Notes: generated from the sequence alone by a model not told the origin. DNA of 64,000 nucleotides from CAWBAT01 sp046331665 (GCA_046331665.1 JAXLQK010000028.1:18456-82455), one strand, 5' to 3'; numbered from the stretch's first letter, positions 34,069 to 44,037 are shown. Program-made: numbers and translations.

Positions 34069-34635
34069 ATGCACATCCTCCCATGGCAAAAGAACTCCTC
34101 GCTTTGTATCCTGGCAGCCTGGATGCTTATGGGTGAAATCGTCCAGGCCATTGAGACTCAGACTTCGGCAAAAGATCAAGAGAAAGCCTCGGAATCCGGA
34201 AATAAAGCGAAGAAAGTTTATACCAACAGCGACTTGGAAGAACTCAAGAAGACTCAACCGATCAATCAGAGTGAGCAGCCTGCTGAGAAGGAGCGAAAGG
34301 GCCAGTCTTCCAAGTCTGAGCTGGATAATTATCGTGATCTCAATGGCCACGACCGAGAATATTGGCGGCAGAAGGTGGACCCGCTCCGCACCAAACTGAA
34401 TACGTTGGATTCGAAAATAGAGGATCTGGAACACAAGATGTCAGGAAAGACGGTGAGCAGTGGTCTCAAGGTCTCCAAGAGTGGGAAACTTCATGCCAGC
34501 TCAGGCGATTCTCAAACTAAGATGCAACAGAAAATGGATGATTTAAAACTACAACGCACACAGATCGCTCATGAGATCGAAGGATTGGAAGAAAGGGCGC
34601 GGAAAGCCCATGCCCTACCCGACTGGCTCCGGTAG
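34069..34635 (+). CDS. Secreted coiled-coil protein of unknown function
   Basis: 188 residues from ATG 34069, which has AAAGGAG about 10 bases upstream; an ATG at 34045 is also in frame. The N-terminus LCILAAWMLMGEIVQA is a signal peptide. The rest is highly charged and helical: a Lys/Glu-rich stretch, YWRQKVDPLRTKLNTLDSKI and a second helix QQKMDDLKLQRTQIAHEIEG. Both helices have heptad-like spacing, as in a periplasmic coiled coil. It ends ALPDWLR. I recognise no family. It stands between the two LysW-pathway genes but nothing suggests a link to them. Confidence 0.72.
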   Translation: MHILPWQKNSSLCILAAWMLMGEIVQAIETQTSAKDQEKASESGNKAKKVYTNSDLEELKKTQPINQSEQPAEKERKGQSSKSELDNYRDLNGHDREYWRQKVDPLRTKLNTLDSKIEDLEHKMSGKTVSSGLKVSKSGKLHASSGDSQTKMQQKMDDLKLQRTQIAHEIEGLEERARKAHALPDWLR

Positions 34636-34744
34636 GGCCATCTGCGACCTGATTTCGAGGGGTCCTTTTACGGCAGACCCCATGAGCTTGGGAATCCAGG
34701 CGTTGGTTTGGATTTTTTGCGGAAAATAGATAGGCAACGATTGC

Positions 34745-35848
34745 ATGAATCAACCCACGAATGCCCCAGATTCTAAAATGACGACGGAATGGTACAGCCC
34801 GCGCGAAGAGGAAGTAGAACTCCTGCGTCGAATGGTTGAGATTCCCAGCCCTTCGCGCGAGGAAGGTCCACTCTCCCACTTTCTCGTGGAGTATCTCAAG
34901 GGCAAGGGATTTTATGCGTATCAGGACGGGGTCAAGAATGTGATTGGCGTTCTCGGTTCCGGGGAAAAAACGGTCATCTTGTTGGGACACATCGATACCG
35001 TGCCGGGTAACATCCCGGTGCGAATCGACGACGGAAAACTTTTCGGGCGGGGCTCAGTAGACGCAAAGGGACCCATGGCCTGCTTCATAGCTGCAGCCAG
35101 TCGGCTCCGCAGCGAGATCGAAGAGTCCGGCAAGAAACTGATTGTGATCGGCGCCGTCGAAGAGGAGGCGGCTACCTCGCTGGGAGCGCGTGAGGCCCTG
35201 CGATCCTTCAAGTCCCCCGACTATTGCATCATTGGCGAACCCAGCCGTTTTAATGCAGTGACCTTGGGCTATAAGGGACGATTGTTGCTGGATTACACAC
35301 GGGAGGTCCCATGGCAGCACACTGCCGGCCAGGGAAAACTCGCATGCGAAGAAGCCGTCGATTTTTGGAACCAACTCACTACCTGGTGCCAGCCCTTGAA
35401 TGAAGGGAAAGGGCATTTTGACACAATCGATCCTTCCATTCGATCGTTCAACTCGGAAAACGACGGCCTCTATGAGCGAGTCAGGCTCAAGCTGGGCTTT
35501 CGCCTGCCCGTCGAATTCCCCTTGCCACAGCTCAAGCAGTTTCTTTCTGGAATTGCCGGTTCGGCTAAGCTGGTTTTTTCCGGGGAAGAAACCGCGGTGA
35601 GAATGGGCAAATCCAACGACTTGGTCAAAGTCTTCCTTCAGTCGATCCGTGCCCATCAGGGAATCCCCAAGTTCAAAGTCAAGACGGGGACTTCGGACAT
35701 GAATGTCGTGGCCACCCAATGGAATTGTCCCATGCTGGCTTATGGTCCCGGGGACTCATCCCTGGATCATACGCCTCACGAGCACATCGAAATCCAAGAG
35801 TACGCGCGAGCGATTGACGTGTTAGAATCCGTATTGCGAGCCCTATGA
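34745..35848 (+). CDS. lysK: [LysW]-lysine/[LysW]-ornithine hydrolase (M20-family carboxypeptidase)
   Basis: 367 residues. It releases lysine or ornithine from the LysW carrier protein as last step of the LysW-dependent pathway. The M20 metal sites are all visible: GHIDTVPGN (His and Asp), GRGSVDAKGPMACF, the catalytic VEEEAATSLGAR, GEPSRFNAVTLGYKGR, and late KTGTSDMNVVAT and DHTPHEHIEI. The last gives the terminal zinc His. It overlaps the following LarE gene by ATGA. A LysJ-like aminotransferase lies 770 bases upstream. ArgE or DapE activity cannot be excluded, but the short length and motif wording favour LysK. Confidence 0.85.
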   Translation: MNQPTNAPDSKMTTEWYSPREEEVELLRRMVEIPSPSREEGPLSHFLVEYLKGKGFYAYQDGVKNVIGVLGSGEKTVILLGHIDTVPGNIPVRIDDGKLFGRGSVDAKGPMACFIAAASRLRSEIEESGKKLIVIGAVEEEAATSLGAREALRSFKSPDYCIIGEPSRFNAVTLGYKGRLLLDYTREVPWQHTAGQGKLACEEAVDFWNQLTTWCQPLNEGKGHFDTIDPSIRSFNSENDGLYERVRLKLGFRLPVEFPLPQLKQFLSGIAGSAKLVFSGEETAVRMGKSNDLVKVFLQSIRAHQGIPKFKVKTGTSDMNVVATQWNCPMLAYGPGDSSLDHTPHEHIEIQEYARAIDVLESVLRAL

Positions 35849-36753
35849 TGGCAAACCGTAACGGAGAGTTCGTGAAAACTTCACCTCCTATAACTGGTTC
35901 CCCTCCGGCAATTGTAGTTTCTTCCAGCCAAAAGGAAGAGAACTTGGTGCGTTTATTGTCAGAAATGAAACGGGTGGTCGTTGGCTATAGTGGCGGTGTG
36001 GATAGCTCCTATCTGGCTTACATGGCCAACCATGTCTTGGGCGCCGATGCGCTTTGCGTCACGGCGATTAGTCCGTCCTTTCCTTCCTATCAAAAGAAGG
36101 AAACGGAGGAGTTTGTCTCCCAGTTTGGCTTAAATCACCGCGTGGTCGAATCCAAAGAATTGGACAATCCTGAATATCGCGAAAACTCGCCCAATCGTTG
36201 CTATTTTTGCAAAAGCGAACTGTTCTCTCAGCTTCAAGGATTAGCCAGTGCTGGCGGATATGAGGCCATCCTGGACGGGACCAATTATGACGATTTAAAA
36301 GATTATCGTCCCGGCCGCCTGGCTGCATCCGAGTTTGCAGTCCGGAGTCCATTGCTGGAATCCCAAATGACGAAATTGGATATCCGCGAGCTTTCCCGGA
36401 AGTCGGGACTCCCCACCTGGGAGAAACCCGCGTTGCCTTGCTTATCGTCGCGATTTCCGTATGGCACTCCCATCTCCGTCGAAAATCTTTCTATAGTGGA
36501 TCGCGGTGAATCCCTATTGCGTGATTTCGGTTTTAAGATCTTCCGGGTCCGTTACCATGGAGAAATGGTTCGACTTGAGTTTGGGATTGAGGAATTGGAG
36601 AATGCCCTGAATACGACCATGGCCCAGATCCTCGTCAAGCAGTTCAAGGCTCTAGGATTTAAATATGTCACGATCGATCTAGAGGGCTATCGATCGGGGT
36701 CGCTGAATGAAGTGTTGCCAATTCTTCAACCTCCTATCCCCAGTCCTCGCTAA
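35845..36753 (+). CDS. larE: ATP-dependent sacrificial sulfur transferase LarE-like
   Basis: 302 residues. The PP-loop SGGVDSSYLAYMA (near residue 50) activates a carboxyl group with ATP. CYFCKSELFSQL carries the Cys residues (the family uses a Cys as sacrificial sulfur donor or an Fe-S ligand), and LDGTNYDDLKDYRPGRLA is typical of LarE. LarE installs thiocarboxylates in the nickel-pincer cofactor of lactate racemase and related enzymes. No larA, larB or larC is in the window. It overlaps lysK by 4 bases, so it is co-transcribed and coupled. An early ATG may be used, as the first 35 residues are not conserved-looking. Confidence 0.88.
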   Translation: MMANRNGEFVKTSPPITGSPPAIVVSSSQKEENLVRLLSEMKRVVVGYSGGVDSSYLAYMANHVLGADALCVTAISPSFPSYQKKETEEFVSQFGLNHRVVESKELDNPEYRENSPNRCYFCKSELFSQLQGLASAGGYEAILDGTNYDDLKDYRPGRLAASEFAVRSPLLESQMTKLDIRELSRKSGLPTWEKPALPCLSSRFPYGTPISVENLSIVDRGESLLRDFGFKIFRVRYHGEMVRLEFGIEELENALNTTMAQILVKQFKALGFKYVTIDLEGYRSGSLNEVLPILQPPIPSPR

Positions 36754-36924
36754 GCAGAAGAGTCCCCTTCCAACACGTTCGTTCTATCACCGGCTCTCAT
36801 CGCAGAAAACAAGATTCAAAACCGGTTGTCTGAGGCTGAAAACTCCGATACGATGGAGCCTCCGTTGGAAATGCAGGATATGCCGGCAACCAAATTTGCC
36901 GATCGAGGAAGTGTTCATTAAGCC

Positions 36925-37332
36925 ATGCGCAGGATGCAATTGATTTACTTTGCCTTGCTGTTCTCACTGCTGACCTATCTTGCCATCGGCTTGATCCTCC
37001 GACCCGCAATTCGCCCTTTGAGTGGCTCCCGTAACCTCATTCAAGTTTTCTATTTTGTGAGCGCCGGACTGGTTACTATGGTGTTTCTTCTGCGCAAGAA
37101 GCTGCTGCAGAAGACACCGGAATCATCCCCAGCGACAGGAGATCTTTTGAAAGAGAAGAGCTCGATCGGAACAACGCATCTCATTCTGCTTGTGCTCGGT
37201 GAAACGATCGGATTGTTGGGTCTGATCCTCCTCTTCTTGACTGGGGCCATGCCGCACTTTATCAATTTAATTTTTGTCTCCTTTGTCTTGATGGTCATTC
37301 TCTATCCCCGGAACAATATTACAAATTCATGA
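36925..37332 (+). CDS. Four-helix membrane protein of unknown function
   Basis: 135 residues with four hydrophobic segments: IYFALLFSLLTYLAIGLIL, VFYFVSAGLVTMVFLL, LILLVLGETIGLLGLILLFL and INLIFVSFVLMVILYP. A polar loop of about 25 residues lies in the middle. The stop overlaps the start of purD by ATGA. No family name can be given. The 171-base gap before it has no recognisable gene. Confidence 0.7.
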   Translation: MRRMQLIYFALLFSLLTYLAIGLILRPAIRPLSGSRNLIQVFYFVSAGLVTMVFLLRKKLLQKTPESSPATGDLLKEKSSIGTTHLILLVLGETIGLLGLILLFLTGAMPHFINLIFVSFVLMVILYPRNNITNS

Positions 37333-38636
37333 TGAAAATACTCGTTATCGGATCTGGTGGACGGGAACATGCACTTTGTTGGGGAATCAAGAAATCCCGT
37401 GGAGTTTCTCGACTCTATTGTGCACCAGGGAATGGGGGCACTGCAGAGATTGCTCACAATGTACCCATCGCGGCGCATCAAATTGAAGAACTGGCGGCCT
37501 TTGCCCTCCGGGAAAGGATCGGCTTGACGGTGGTCGGCCCTGAACTCCCACTCACCCTGGGGATTGTGGATGTTTTTGAAAAAAAGGGGCTGGCTATTAT
37601 TGGCCCCAAAGCGGCGGCCGCCCGGTTGGAAGGAAGCAAGATTTTCGCCAAGGAGTTCATGCAACGCCATGGGATTCCCACCAGTCCATTTGAAAAGACC
37701 TCCTCCTGGGAGCAAGCCCTGAAAATTGTTCGCAGCGGGCGTTTTGGCTATCCGGTCGTGCTCAAAGCAGATGGGTTGGCCGCCGGAAAAGGAGTAATCG
37801 TAGCCCGCAATGAGCACCAGGCAGAGACAGCAATTCATCAACTTATGGTCGAAAAAACCCTTGGTGTGGCCGGCGAAAACCTTCTGATCGAACAATTCCT
37901 TGAAGGAGTGGAAACCTCTTTTCTCGTATTCAGTGATGGGCAAACCGCGCTTCCCATGGTGGCCACGCAGGATCATAAGACGGTTTTTGACAATGACGAA
38001 GGACCGAATACGGGAGGGATGGGAGCCTATTCTACCGATGAGATCCTCAAGGCATCGGCATTCCAGGAAGTGATGGAGCGAATCGTGAATCCCACAATTC
38101 AGGGAATGGAGGCCGAGGGTACCCCTTATCGAGGAATTTTGTATGCAGGCCTCATGTCGACCAAGGATGGCCTCAAGGTGTTGGAATATAACACCCGATT
38201 CGGAGACCCAGAAACACAACCTATCCTCTTCAGGCTGAACAGTGACCTGGTGGAAGTCTTTGAAGGAATTTGCAGTCGCGATCTCGGGACTATGAATCTG
38301 CAATGGACGCAGGATGCCAGTGTCTGTGTCGTCCTTGCGGCAGGAGGATATCCAGGAGACTTTGAAAAAGGCAAAACGATTCGTGGAATCCCTGAGGCAG
38401 AATCCTTAGCCGGGGTCAAAGTTTTTCACGCCGGGACGGAGAACCGCAATGGATGTCCCGTTTCCACCGGAGGCCGAGTGCTCGGAGTTACCGCCAAAGC
38501 CGAAAACTTGAGTGCCGCAATTTCCGTGGCTTACCAAGCCGTAGGTCGAATTCATTTCGACCACATGCATTTTCGTCGTGATATAGGCAGAAAAGGCTTA
38601 CGGCGAGAATCCCTCCTCATGAAAGCAGATAGCTAG
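37329..38636 (+). CDS. purD: Phosphoribosylamine-glycine ligase (GAR synthetase)
   Basis: 435 residues, normal length. It joins glycine to phosphoribosylamine with ATP, the second step of purine synthesis. Sequence signs: MKILVIGSGGREHAL at the N-terminus, VVGPELPLTLGIVDVF, the ATP-grasp core YPVVLKADGLAAGKGVIVA, the EGVETSFLVFSDG strand, DNDEGPNTGGMGAYS (PurD signature), and LEYNTRFGDPETQ. ATG at 37329 and 37332 are both possible; the first couples with the upstream membrane gene. Confidence 0.96.
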   Translation: MMKILVIGSGGREHALCWGIKKSRGVSRLYCAPGNGGTAEIAHNVPIAAHQIEELAAFALRERIGLTVVGPELPLTLGIVDVFEKKGLAIIGPKAAAARLEGSKIFAKEFMQRHGIPTSPFEKTSSWEQALKIVRSGRFGYPVVLKADGLAAGKGVIVARNEHQAETAIHQLMVEKTLGVAGENLLIEQFLEGVETSFLVFSDGQTALPMVATQDHKTVFDNDEGPNTGGMGAYSTDEILKASAFQEVMERIVNPTIQGMEAEGTPYRGILYAGLMSTKDGLKVLEYNTRFGDPETQPILFRLNSDLVEVFEGICSRDLGTMNLQWTQDASVCVVLAAGGYPGDFEKGKTIRGIPEAESLAGVKVFHAGTENRNGCPVSTGGRVLGVTAKAENLSAAISVAYQAVGRIHFDHMHFRRDIGRKGLRRESLLMKADS

Positions 38637-38649
38637 TCCTGAATCAGGC

Positions 38650-39378
38650 ATGAAGAAAGCAATTCTGGCTTTGGCAGTGCTCTGCTTCTTATATGTTCTC
38701 TACGAGTACCTTACACTCCCTGATGTTTCTGCGCTTCGCCACGAGAACCCTTCGAAAACCATGCTGATGGTCCAGCGTGATGAGGAGGCAAAAACGCAGG
38801 GGAGGAAACCGCGTCGAAATCAAAGCTGGGTGCCTCTTGCCTCGATCCCCGACTATCTGATCGCCGCCGTCCTCATTGGAGAGGATGATGCCTTCTACCA
38901 GCATGAGGGTTACGACGTGAATCAAATCAAAGAATCCCTGATCCGCGATTGGGAGAAAAAGGGATTTGTTCGCGGTGGTAGTACAATCACCCAGCAATTG
39001 GCTAAAAACTTGTATCTATCGTCGTCCAAAACTCCATTCCGCAAGGTAAAGGAATTCTTAATTGCCCGAAGATTGGAAGAGGAGCTGTCCAAGCGTCGAA
39101 TCCTGGAAATCTACCTTAATGTAATTGAATGGGGGGATGGCATTTATGGCGTTGAGGCAGCGTCTCGCTTTTATTTTAGTGAGCCAGCCTCAAACCTTGG
39201 CATCCAAGAAGCGGTTCTGCTCGCTGCAGTTATCCCCAATCCCCGGCGTATGAATCCCAAACGCCCCAATCAAAGAGTCCTGTTTCGATTCAATATGATT
39301 CTTGATCGAATGCATCAATATAAACATATCGATGACAAGCAGTATCGCCAAGCACAGCTCCATATAGCCGTAGATTGA
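38650..39378 (+). CDS. mtgA: Monofunctional biosynthetic peptidoglycan transglycosylase (GT51)
   Basis: 242 residues, one N-terminal membrane anchor (AILALAVLCFLYVLYEYL) and a GT51 domain. All motif blocks are present: IGEDDAFYQHEGYD with the catalytic Glu, RGGSTITQQLAKNLYLS, RKVKEFLIARRLE with the second Glu, and RRILEIYLNVIEWG. It polymerises glycan strands from lipid II at the outer face of the inner membrane. It follows purD by 13 bases. Confidence 0.93.
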   Translation: MKKAILALAVLCFLYVLYEYLTLPDVSALRHENPSKTMLMVQRDEEAKTQGRKPRRNQSWVPLASIPDYLIAAVLIGEDDAFYQHEGYDVNQIKESLIRDWEKKGFVRGGSTITQQLAKNLYLSSSKTPFRKVKEFLIARRLEEELSKRRILEIYLNVIEWGDGIYGVEAASRFYFSEPASNLGIQEAVLLAAVIPNPRRMNPKRPNQRVLFRFNMILDRMHQYKHIDDKQYRQAQLHIAVD

Positions 39379-39916
39379 GGCCAGGATGGCATGGAAGGCT
39401 CGGCTCTGGCTTTCAGTCAACATCAAAGGTTGTCCAAGCAGTTTTGGGAGTTCGTGTCTCAAATCGATTGAAACAACCCCTTCCTTTCTCTTCGTAAACC
39501 CAAAGACATCATCAACATGGCTGGCAACTGAAAGGATTCAGAGACTCCCAATCTCTGTCTCCATGCCATCTTGGTTGGTCTGTCAATGACCTTACCGACC
39601 GCTACTCTCACGATTTCGCGTGGGTCGGCCACATATCTCTCCAGAGCTAATTGAAATTAGAAGGCTTAAAGGCAATGGAAGTTCAAGAACTCTTTTCCAT
39701 GCAGGCTGTCTGCTCTTTCCTAGCGAAGGGAGCAGGGACCTTAAAGTTCGTTTTTTCGGACATTTTGACTGAACCAGAGTGACCGATTTCCATTTTTATT
39801 TATTTAAGTTAAAGAAAATAAACATCTTATTCTTTGGCATACCATCTGCTATTTACAGGGTGTCACGTTGAGGAAGTGAGGGCAGCGGGCCAAAACAGAA
39901 TGCGAGGTGAGATAAC
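39379..39916. other. Intergenic region, AT-rich near its right end
   Basis: No convincing gene in 538 bases. A TTGACT (39762 region) and an AT-rich stretch (TTTATTTATTTAAG) before the diguanylate cyclase gene may belong to its promoter, but no clean -10 with proper spacing was found. GAGGTGAG precedes the GTG start at 39917. Confidence 0.35.
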
Positions 39917-41254
39917 GTGAGGGCAGTCGAAACGGCATACGAAAATGAAGTACTTGACCTAATGGTAGAAGCGGAACTTTATGTGAAATATCAATCTTAC
40001 GCCAAAGCCATCGAGCTTTTGGAAGAAACGATTGAACGATACCCCCGTTATCTACCTGCAAAACAAAGCCTTGAAGATATTTATCGTCGCACCGGGAAGT
40101 TCGACCTGGCAAATGGAGTAGCCAGACAAATTGCCTTGATCTCAGCAGAGCTCGCTACGGAACGTGCCTCCAAGAATGGCACGGTGGAAGAGGAAGAAGC
40201 TTTTGCCCAGAGAAAACAAGTAGAGAAGACCGATTCGATCATTAAGCTGATTTACGAATCTACCGAGATTGCTGACATCTTAAAGACATCCGCCCAGCAA
40301 CTTGCCCAGCACATTCCCGTGGATCGCTGCGTCATCATTTCCTTGGGAAAAGAAAAGCCGGTTGCCAAGTATTTCGAGTCTTGCGGAGAAGGAATCGATT
40401 CAAGTTCAGCTCAGAAAACGGCCAAACTGAACTTCTCACTTCTCAAGAAGGTGTCGAACGGAGCGGAGACCGTTGCCATCGATGACACCTTAAGCGATTC
40501 GTCTCTTTCTGCTTACAGGTCTGTTCTGGAACAATTCAAAATCCACGGCGCGATGGTATCCCCTCTTCGCTACAAATCAGAACTCATTGGGATGATCGTC
40601 GTTCATCGGTGCACCCAGGGAGGCGTTTGGACTGATAAGGAAAAGACGCTGTTCGCGACGGTATCGGGACACGTCGCCGTGGCACTGAGCAACGCGCGCC
40701 AGTTTAGCGCCATCCAGACCTTGGCCATCACGGACAAGTTAACTAATGTTTACAACCGGCGGTTCTTTGAAGAGCGGATGCAGGTTGAACTTTCCAACGC
40801 TCGCCAGCAGAAATTCCCCTTGAGCCTGGCCCTCCTGGACATCGATTTCTTCAAGAGGATCAATGATACGTTTGGACATGCAGCCGGCGACAAAGTGCTC
40901 TGTAAGCTCGGGTTCCTCTTGAACACCAACCTGCGGAAGGGCACGGTCATCGCCCGTTTCGGTGGAGAAGAGTTCGTCGTGATTTTGCCCAATACCCCAC
41001 TGTCGGTTGCCCAGCGCATTATGGAAGGGATCCGCAAACTGGTCAGCGAATCATTTGCAACGGAAACGGGAGAACCGATCACCGTCAGCGTCGGAGTAGA
41101 AGAAGCCTCGTTGGAGAATGGAAATAGTCTGGATCTCGTACAAAAAGAGCTCATTGAGAAGGCAGATGCATATCTCTATCAAGCCAAGAGAAACGGGCGA
41201 AATCGAGTGTGCTCTGGGTTGCAGAACGATATGAATGCGGAGCGTATATGTTAA
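39917..41254 (+). CDS. Diguanylate cyclase with TPR-like, GAF and GGDEF domains
   Basis: 445 residues, GTG start with GAGGTGAG upstream. The N-terminal part (AELYVKYQSYAKAIELLEET, ERYPRYLPAKQSLEDIYRR) reads as one or two TPRs. A GAF domain lies at about 110-265 (SAQQLAQHIPVDRCVIISLG, LRYKSELIGMIVVHRC). A GGDEF domain follows from about 275 with ITDKLTNVYNRRFFEERM, DIDFFKRINDTFGHAAGD and the active-site RFGGEEFVVILPN (GGEEF at 349-353). It should make cyclic di-GMP in response to a GAF ligand. I see no RxxD inhibition site. The next, frame-broken gene overlaps its end and carries HD-GYP and GGDEF domains, so both probably act on the same second messenger. Confidence 0.92.
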   Translation: MRAVETAYENEVLDLMVEAELYVKYQSYAKAIELLEETIERYPRYLPAKQSLEDIYRRTGKFDLANGVARQIALISAELATERASKNGTVEEEEAFAQRKQVEKTDSIIKLIYESTEIADILKTSAQQLAQHIPVDRCVIISLGKEKPVAKYFESCGEGIDSSSAQKTAKLNFSLLKKVSNGAETVAIDDTLSDSSLSAYRSVLEQFKIHGAMVSPLRYKSELIGMIVVHRCTQGGVWTDKEKTLFATVSGHVAVALSNARQFSAIQTLAITDKLTNVYNRRFFEERMQVELSNARQQKFPLSLALLDIDFFKRINDTFGHAAGDKVLCKLGFLLNTNLRKGTVIARFGGEEFVVILPNTPLSVAQRIMEGIRKLVSESFATETGEPITVSVGVEEASLENGNSLDLVQKELIEKADAYLYQAKRNGRNRVCSGLQNDMNAERIC

Positions 41255-43689
41255 TCTCATCGAATAATAACCAACATAAAAAACATCAAGGCTGGGGCAT
41301 TCCTCTGAGTCTCGCAGTGATGGGGATCATGTGCCTTTGGGATATGGTCAGCTCCTATAGGGAATGGAGCTTAATGGCCATGTTTCCCGTGGTCCTGGCG
41401 CTCTATTTTGAAGAGTCCAGTCTGATGCTTCCTCAGGAAGCAAAACTCTCCGCTATTATCATTTGGTCTTTCTCGGCACTCTTCTTCTGATCGGCTCTGC
41501 CAATGCCTTTGCCGTTGCGACGTTGGTTTTTGGCTGGTGGCTGTTCCGGGCAAACGGGATTTCCAGACTCAAATTCATCGACCGCTTGCCGCAAGCCCTT
41601 TCTTGTCTGTCGGCGTTGTGGCTTCGGGATTAAAAGTCCTTCGGTCTGGCAAACTCCTTCGAACAGTTGGCCCGCTATGGGTCCACTCTCCCATCATCGT
41701 CGTGGTAAGCGGTTATTAGCCTTTGCTATTCCCTGCTTCGAATCTCCTCTAGGGTGGTTTTTGAAGGATTCACTTCGAGAAGAAGCGGAGACAGAGCACT
41801 GGTACCGAGTCTGGTATTCTTCAGTCTCCATTGCCATCGGTTTGTTGAACGTATTCGCAGCGGCTCTGGAAATCAACTTTACCTCCTCGTCATTCCCTTT
41901 CGCTCTTTTCGCCCTTTCCACCTATAAGATTTACTCGTCGCGCCTGTCAGAAACGGCAAAAAAACTTGAGCGGCACTCCCAGTTGCAGATGTCCATCATC
42001 GAAACACTGGCCTTGGCGATCGATGTCAGTATTCACCTGACGCATGGGCATGTTGAGAGTCCAGATTCTATGCGCTGGGCATAGCCAGAGTCTGGGAATT
42101 GACAGCAGTGAAGACCTGATGCACCCTGGGCGGCGGCCCTGTTCCACGATATTGGGAAACTGGCCATTCCGGAATACATCCTTCAAAGCTGGGACGACTC
42201 ACCGACCGGAGTTTGCCAAGAGCGATGTCACGTCGAGATTGGAGCCAACATTCTCGGAATCTATCCAGTTCCCTTACCTGCCCAAAATGCAGATCATCCG
42301 GTATCAACATGAACGGGAGAATGGGTCTGGATACCCCTACGGGTTGAAGGGGGATCAAATCCCGCTCGGCTCCAAGATTCTTTCCGTGGCAGATACTTGA
42401 TGTAAGCTGACTGCTCAGTATCTATCGTACACCCGGATTGCCCGGAAGCAACGACCTCAAAACGAAGCCGGAATGCACTACGATCCCAAGGTTGTGGCCG
42501 CCTTCGTACGAGTCGCCAAAGAACTGACGGAAGAAGTCGCGATGCTGGACATCAACAAATATGGCAACAACACGCATCTCCCCCAGGCCTCTCCGGAGTC
42601 TGTGGAAGAACAGAAACTGATGTTACGAAAGAAGGGCTTTACGGAAATTGCATCTACGCATCGTGAAATCTATGCCTTGCATGAAATTTTCAAACGGTTG
42701 GCAAGAGTCTCAACCTCGATGACACACTTCGCATTATCTGCAGCAAACTGCAATCGATTGTGCCCTTCACCAGCTGCGTGGTCTACCTGAAGAACAAGAA
42801 AACGGACATGATCTACCCCGCCATGGTCACCGGGGAATTCTCGGACCAGCTGAGCCAGAACTGGATGGGAATCGGAGAAGGCTTGACCGGGTACTCCATC
42901 GCCTTCAATCAAGCCGTGGTTAACAATGATCCTGCCAACGATTTTAAGAACCTGTCCTACATGGAAAGACCCCATCAACTCGTGAATGCCATGATCTACC
43001 CTCTGCAAATCAAAGACAATGTTCTGGGAGCCATCGCGCTTTATTCAACGGATCGGGACAATGAACCTTACAACCGGAGATCACGTCCGGTTGATGGAAA
43101 CGGTCTGTGAACGGGCTGCCACAGCATCCACAATGCCATCTCGTTCGAATACTTCGAAGAAAACTCACTCACCGACCCGCTCACCGGTCTGCCCAACTCC
43201 AGGTACATGTTCATGGCCTTTGAACAGAACGTGAAAAAGGCCGAACGTACGAAGGAGAAGATGGCCGTCCTGGTGATGGACCTGAACCGGTTCAAAGAGA
43301 TTAATGACCAGTATGGCCATAAGGTGGGGGATGAGGTCCTGGTCAAGGTGAGCGAAGTCCTGCAGAAAGAAATGCGCAAGTACGATACCTGCATCCGCTA
43401 CGCGGGTGACGAATTCGTAGCCTTCCTGTATAACGCCGATCGCCAGACGGCGGAAAAGATCGCAGGACGAATCCGCCGGTCGGTTCAGTCTCTCCTGCTC
43501 AAAGTAAGGTCTGGCAAAGAAGTTCGCCTCGGAATCAGCGTCGGAATCTCCATGTACCCGCAGGATGGCACCGACCTGAACCATCTGTTCACGGTGGCAG
43601 ATTCAGATGTATACGGAAAAATTCGAATCCAAAAAGCCGATACGGTCCTGGTCAATGGCGAAGTGGCTGAAGGAGTCTATCCAAGTTGA
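41248..43689 (+). pseudogene. Membrane HD-GYP / GAF / GGDEF (AGDEF) protein with many frame changes
   Basis: Joined over frames, the protein begins SSNNNQHKKHQGWGIPLSLA, has several membrane segments, then an HD-GYP phosphodiesterase domain. This has AAALFHDIGKLAIPEYIL, then QHERENGSGYPYGLKGDQIP and ILSVADT. A GAF-like domain follows (IVPFTSCVVYLKNKKTDMIY, GIGEGLTGYSIAFNQAVVNN). A C-terminal GGDEF domain has ENSLTDPLTGLPNSRYMFMA, MDLNRFKEINDQYGHKVGDE and IRYAGDEFVAFLYN (AGDEF, a variant of the active site). At least six frame changes occur between about 41,470 and 43,150; the last 550 bases are clean. A fully intact homologue would both degrade and perhaps make cyclic di-GMP. Consensus errors are suspected. 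Confidence 0.8.
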
Positions 43690-44037
43690 CGACGAAATCG
43701 AATTTCAGAGGTGCGGGGCAAACAAGACAATCCTCTCCGTGGGAAAGCGGGCGCGAATAAAGATCCAGCTTTCATTCTGAATCCCTCTGAGGTGTCCGAA
43801 TCAGGGGGATTTGGCATTTTGTGAAGGATCGTCCAGGAACGCCTGAACAAAGACGCCCTTTACTACCAAGAAGCCCGTCCTTTAGAGCAGAAAGCTTGTT
43901 TTACCTCTCCTCCAGAATAAAAGCTATTCCCAAAACGGAGCTGGGGAATTCAAGAACAACGAGAGATGCGGCCCCGAAGCAGGGAGCACTGCCTCAGCCC
44001 ACGGGAGGATGTCGGCGATCCCTTCCAGTGAAGCTTC
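43690..44037. other. Intergenic region, nothing recognised
   Basis: About 350 bases between the HD-GYP gene and the small repeat protein. I see no gene, promoter pair or terminator with confidence. A longer frame crossing it (43821-44237) is in another frame than the repeat protein and has no family look. Confidence 0.35.

Noticed and set aside
36754..36924. Short frames in the gap before the four-helix membrane protein
   Set aside because: No family sequence, and a 23-codon frame ending at 36920 has no ribosome-binding site.
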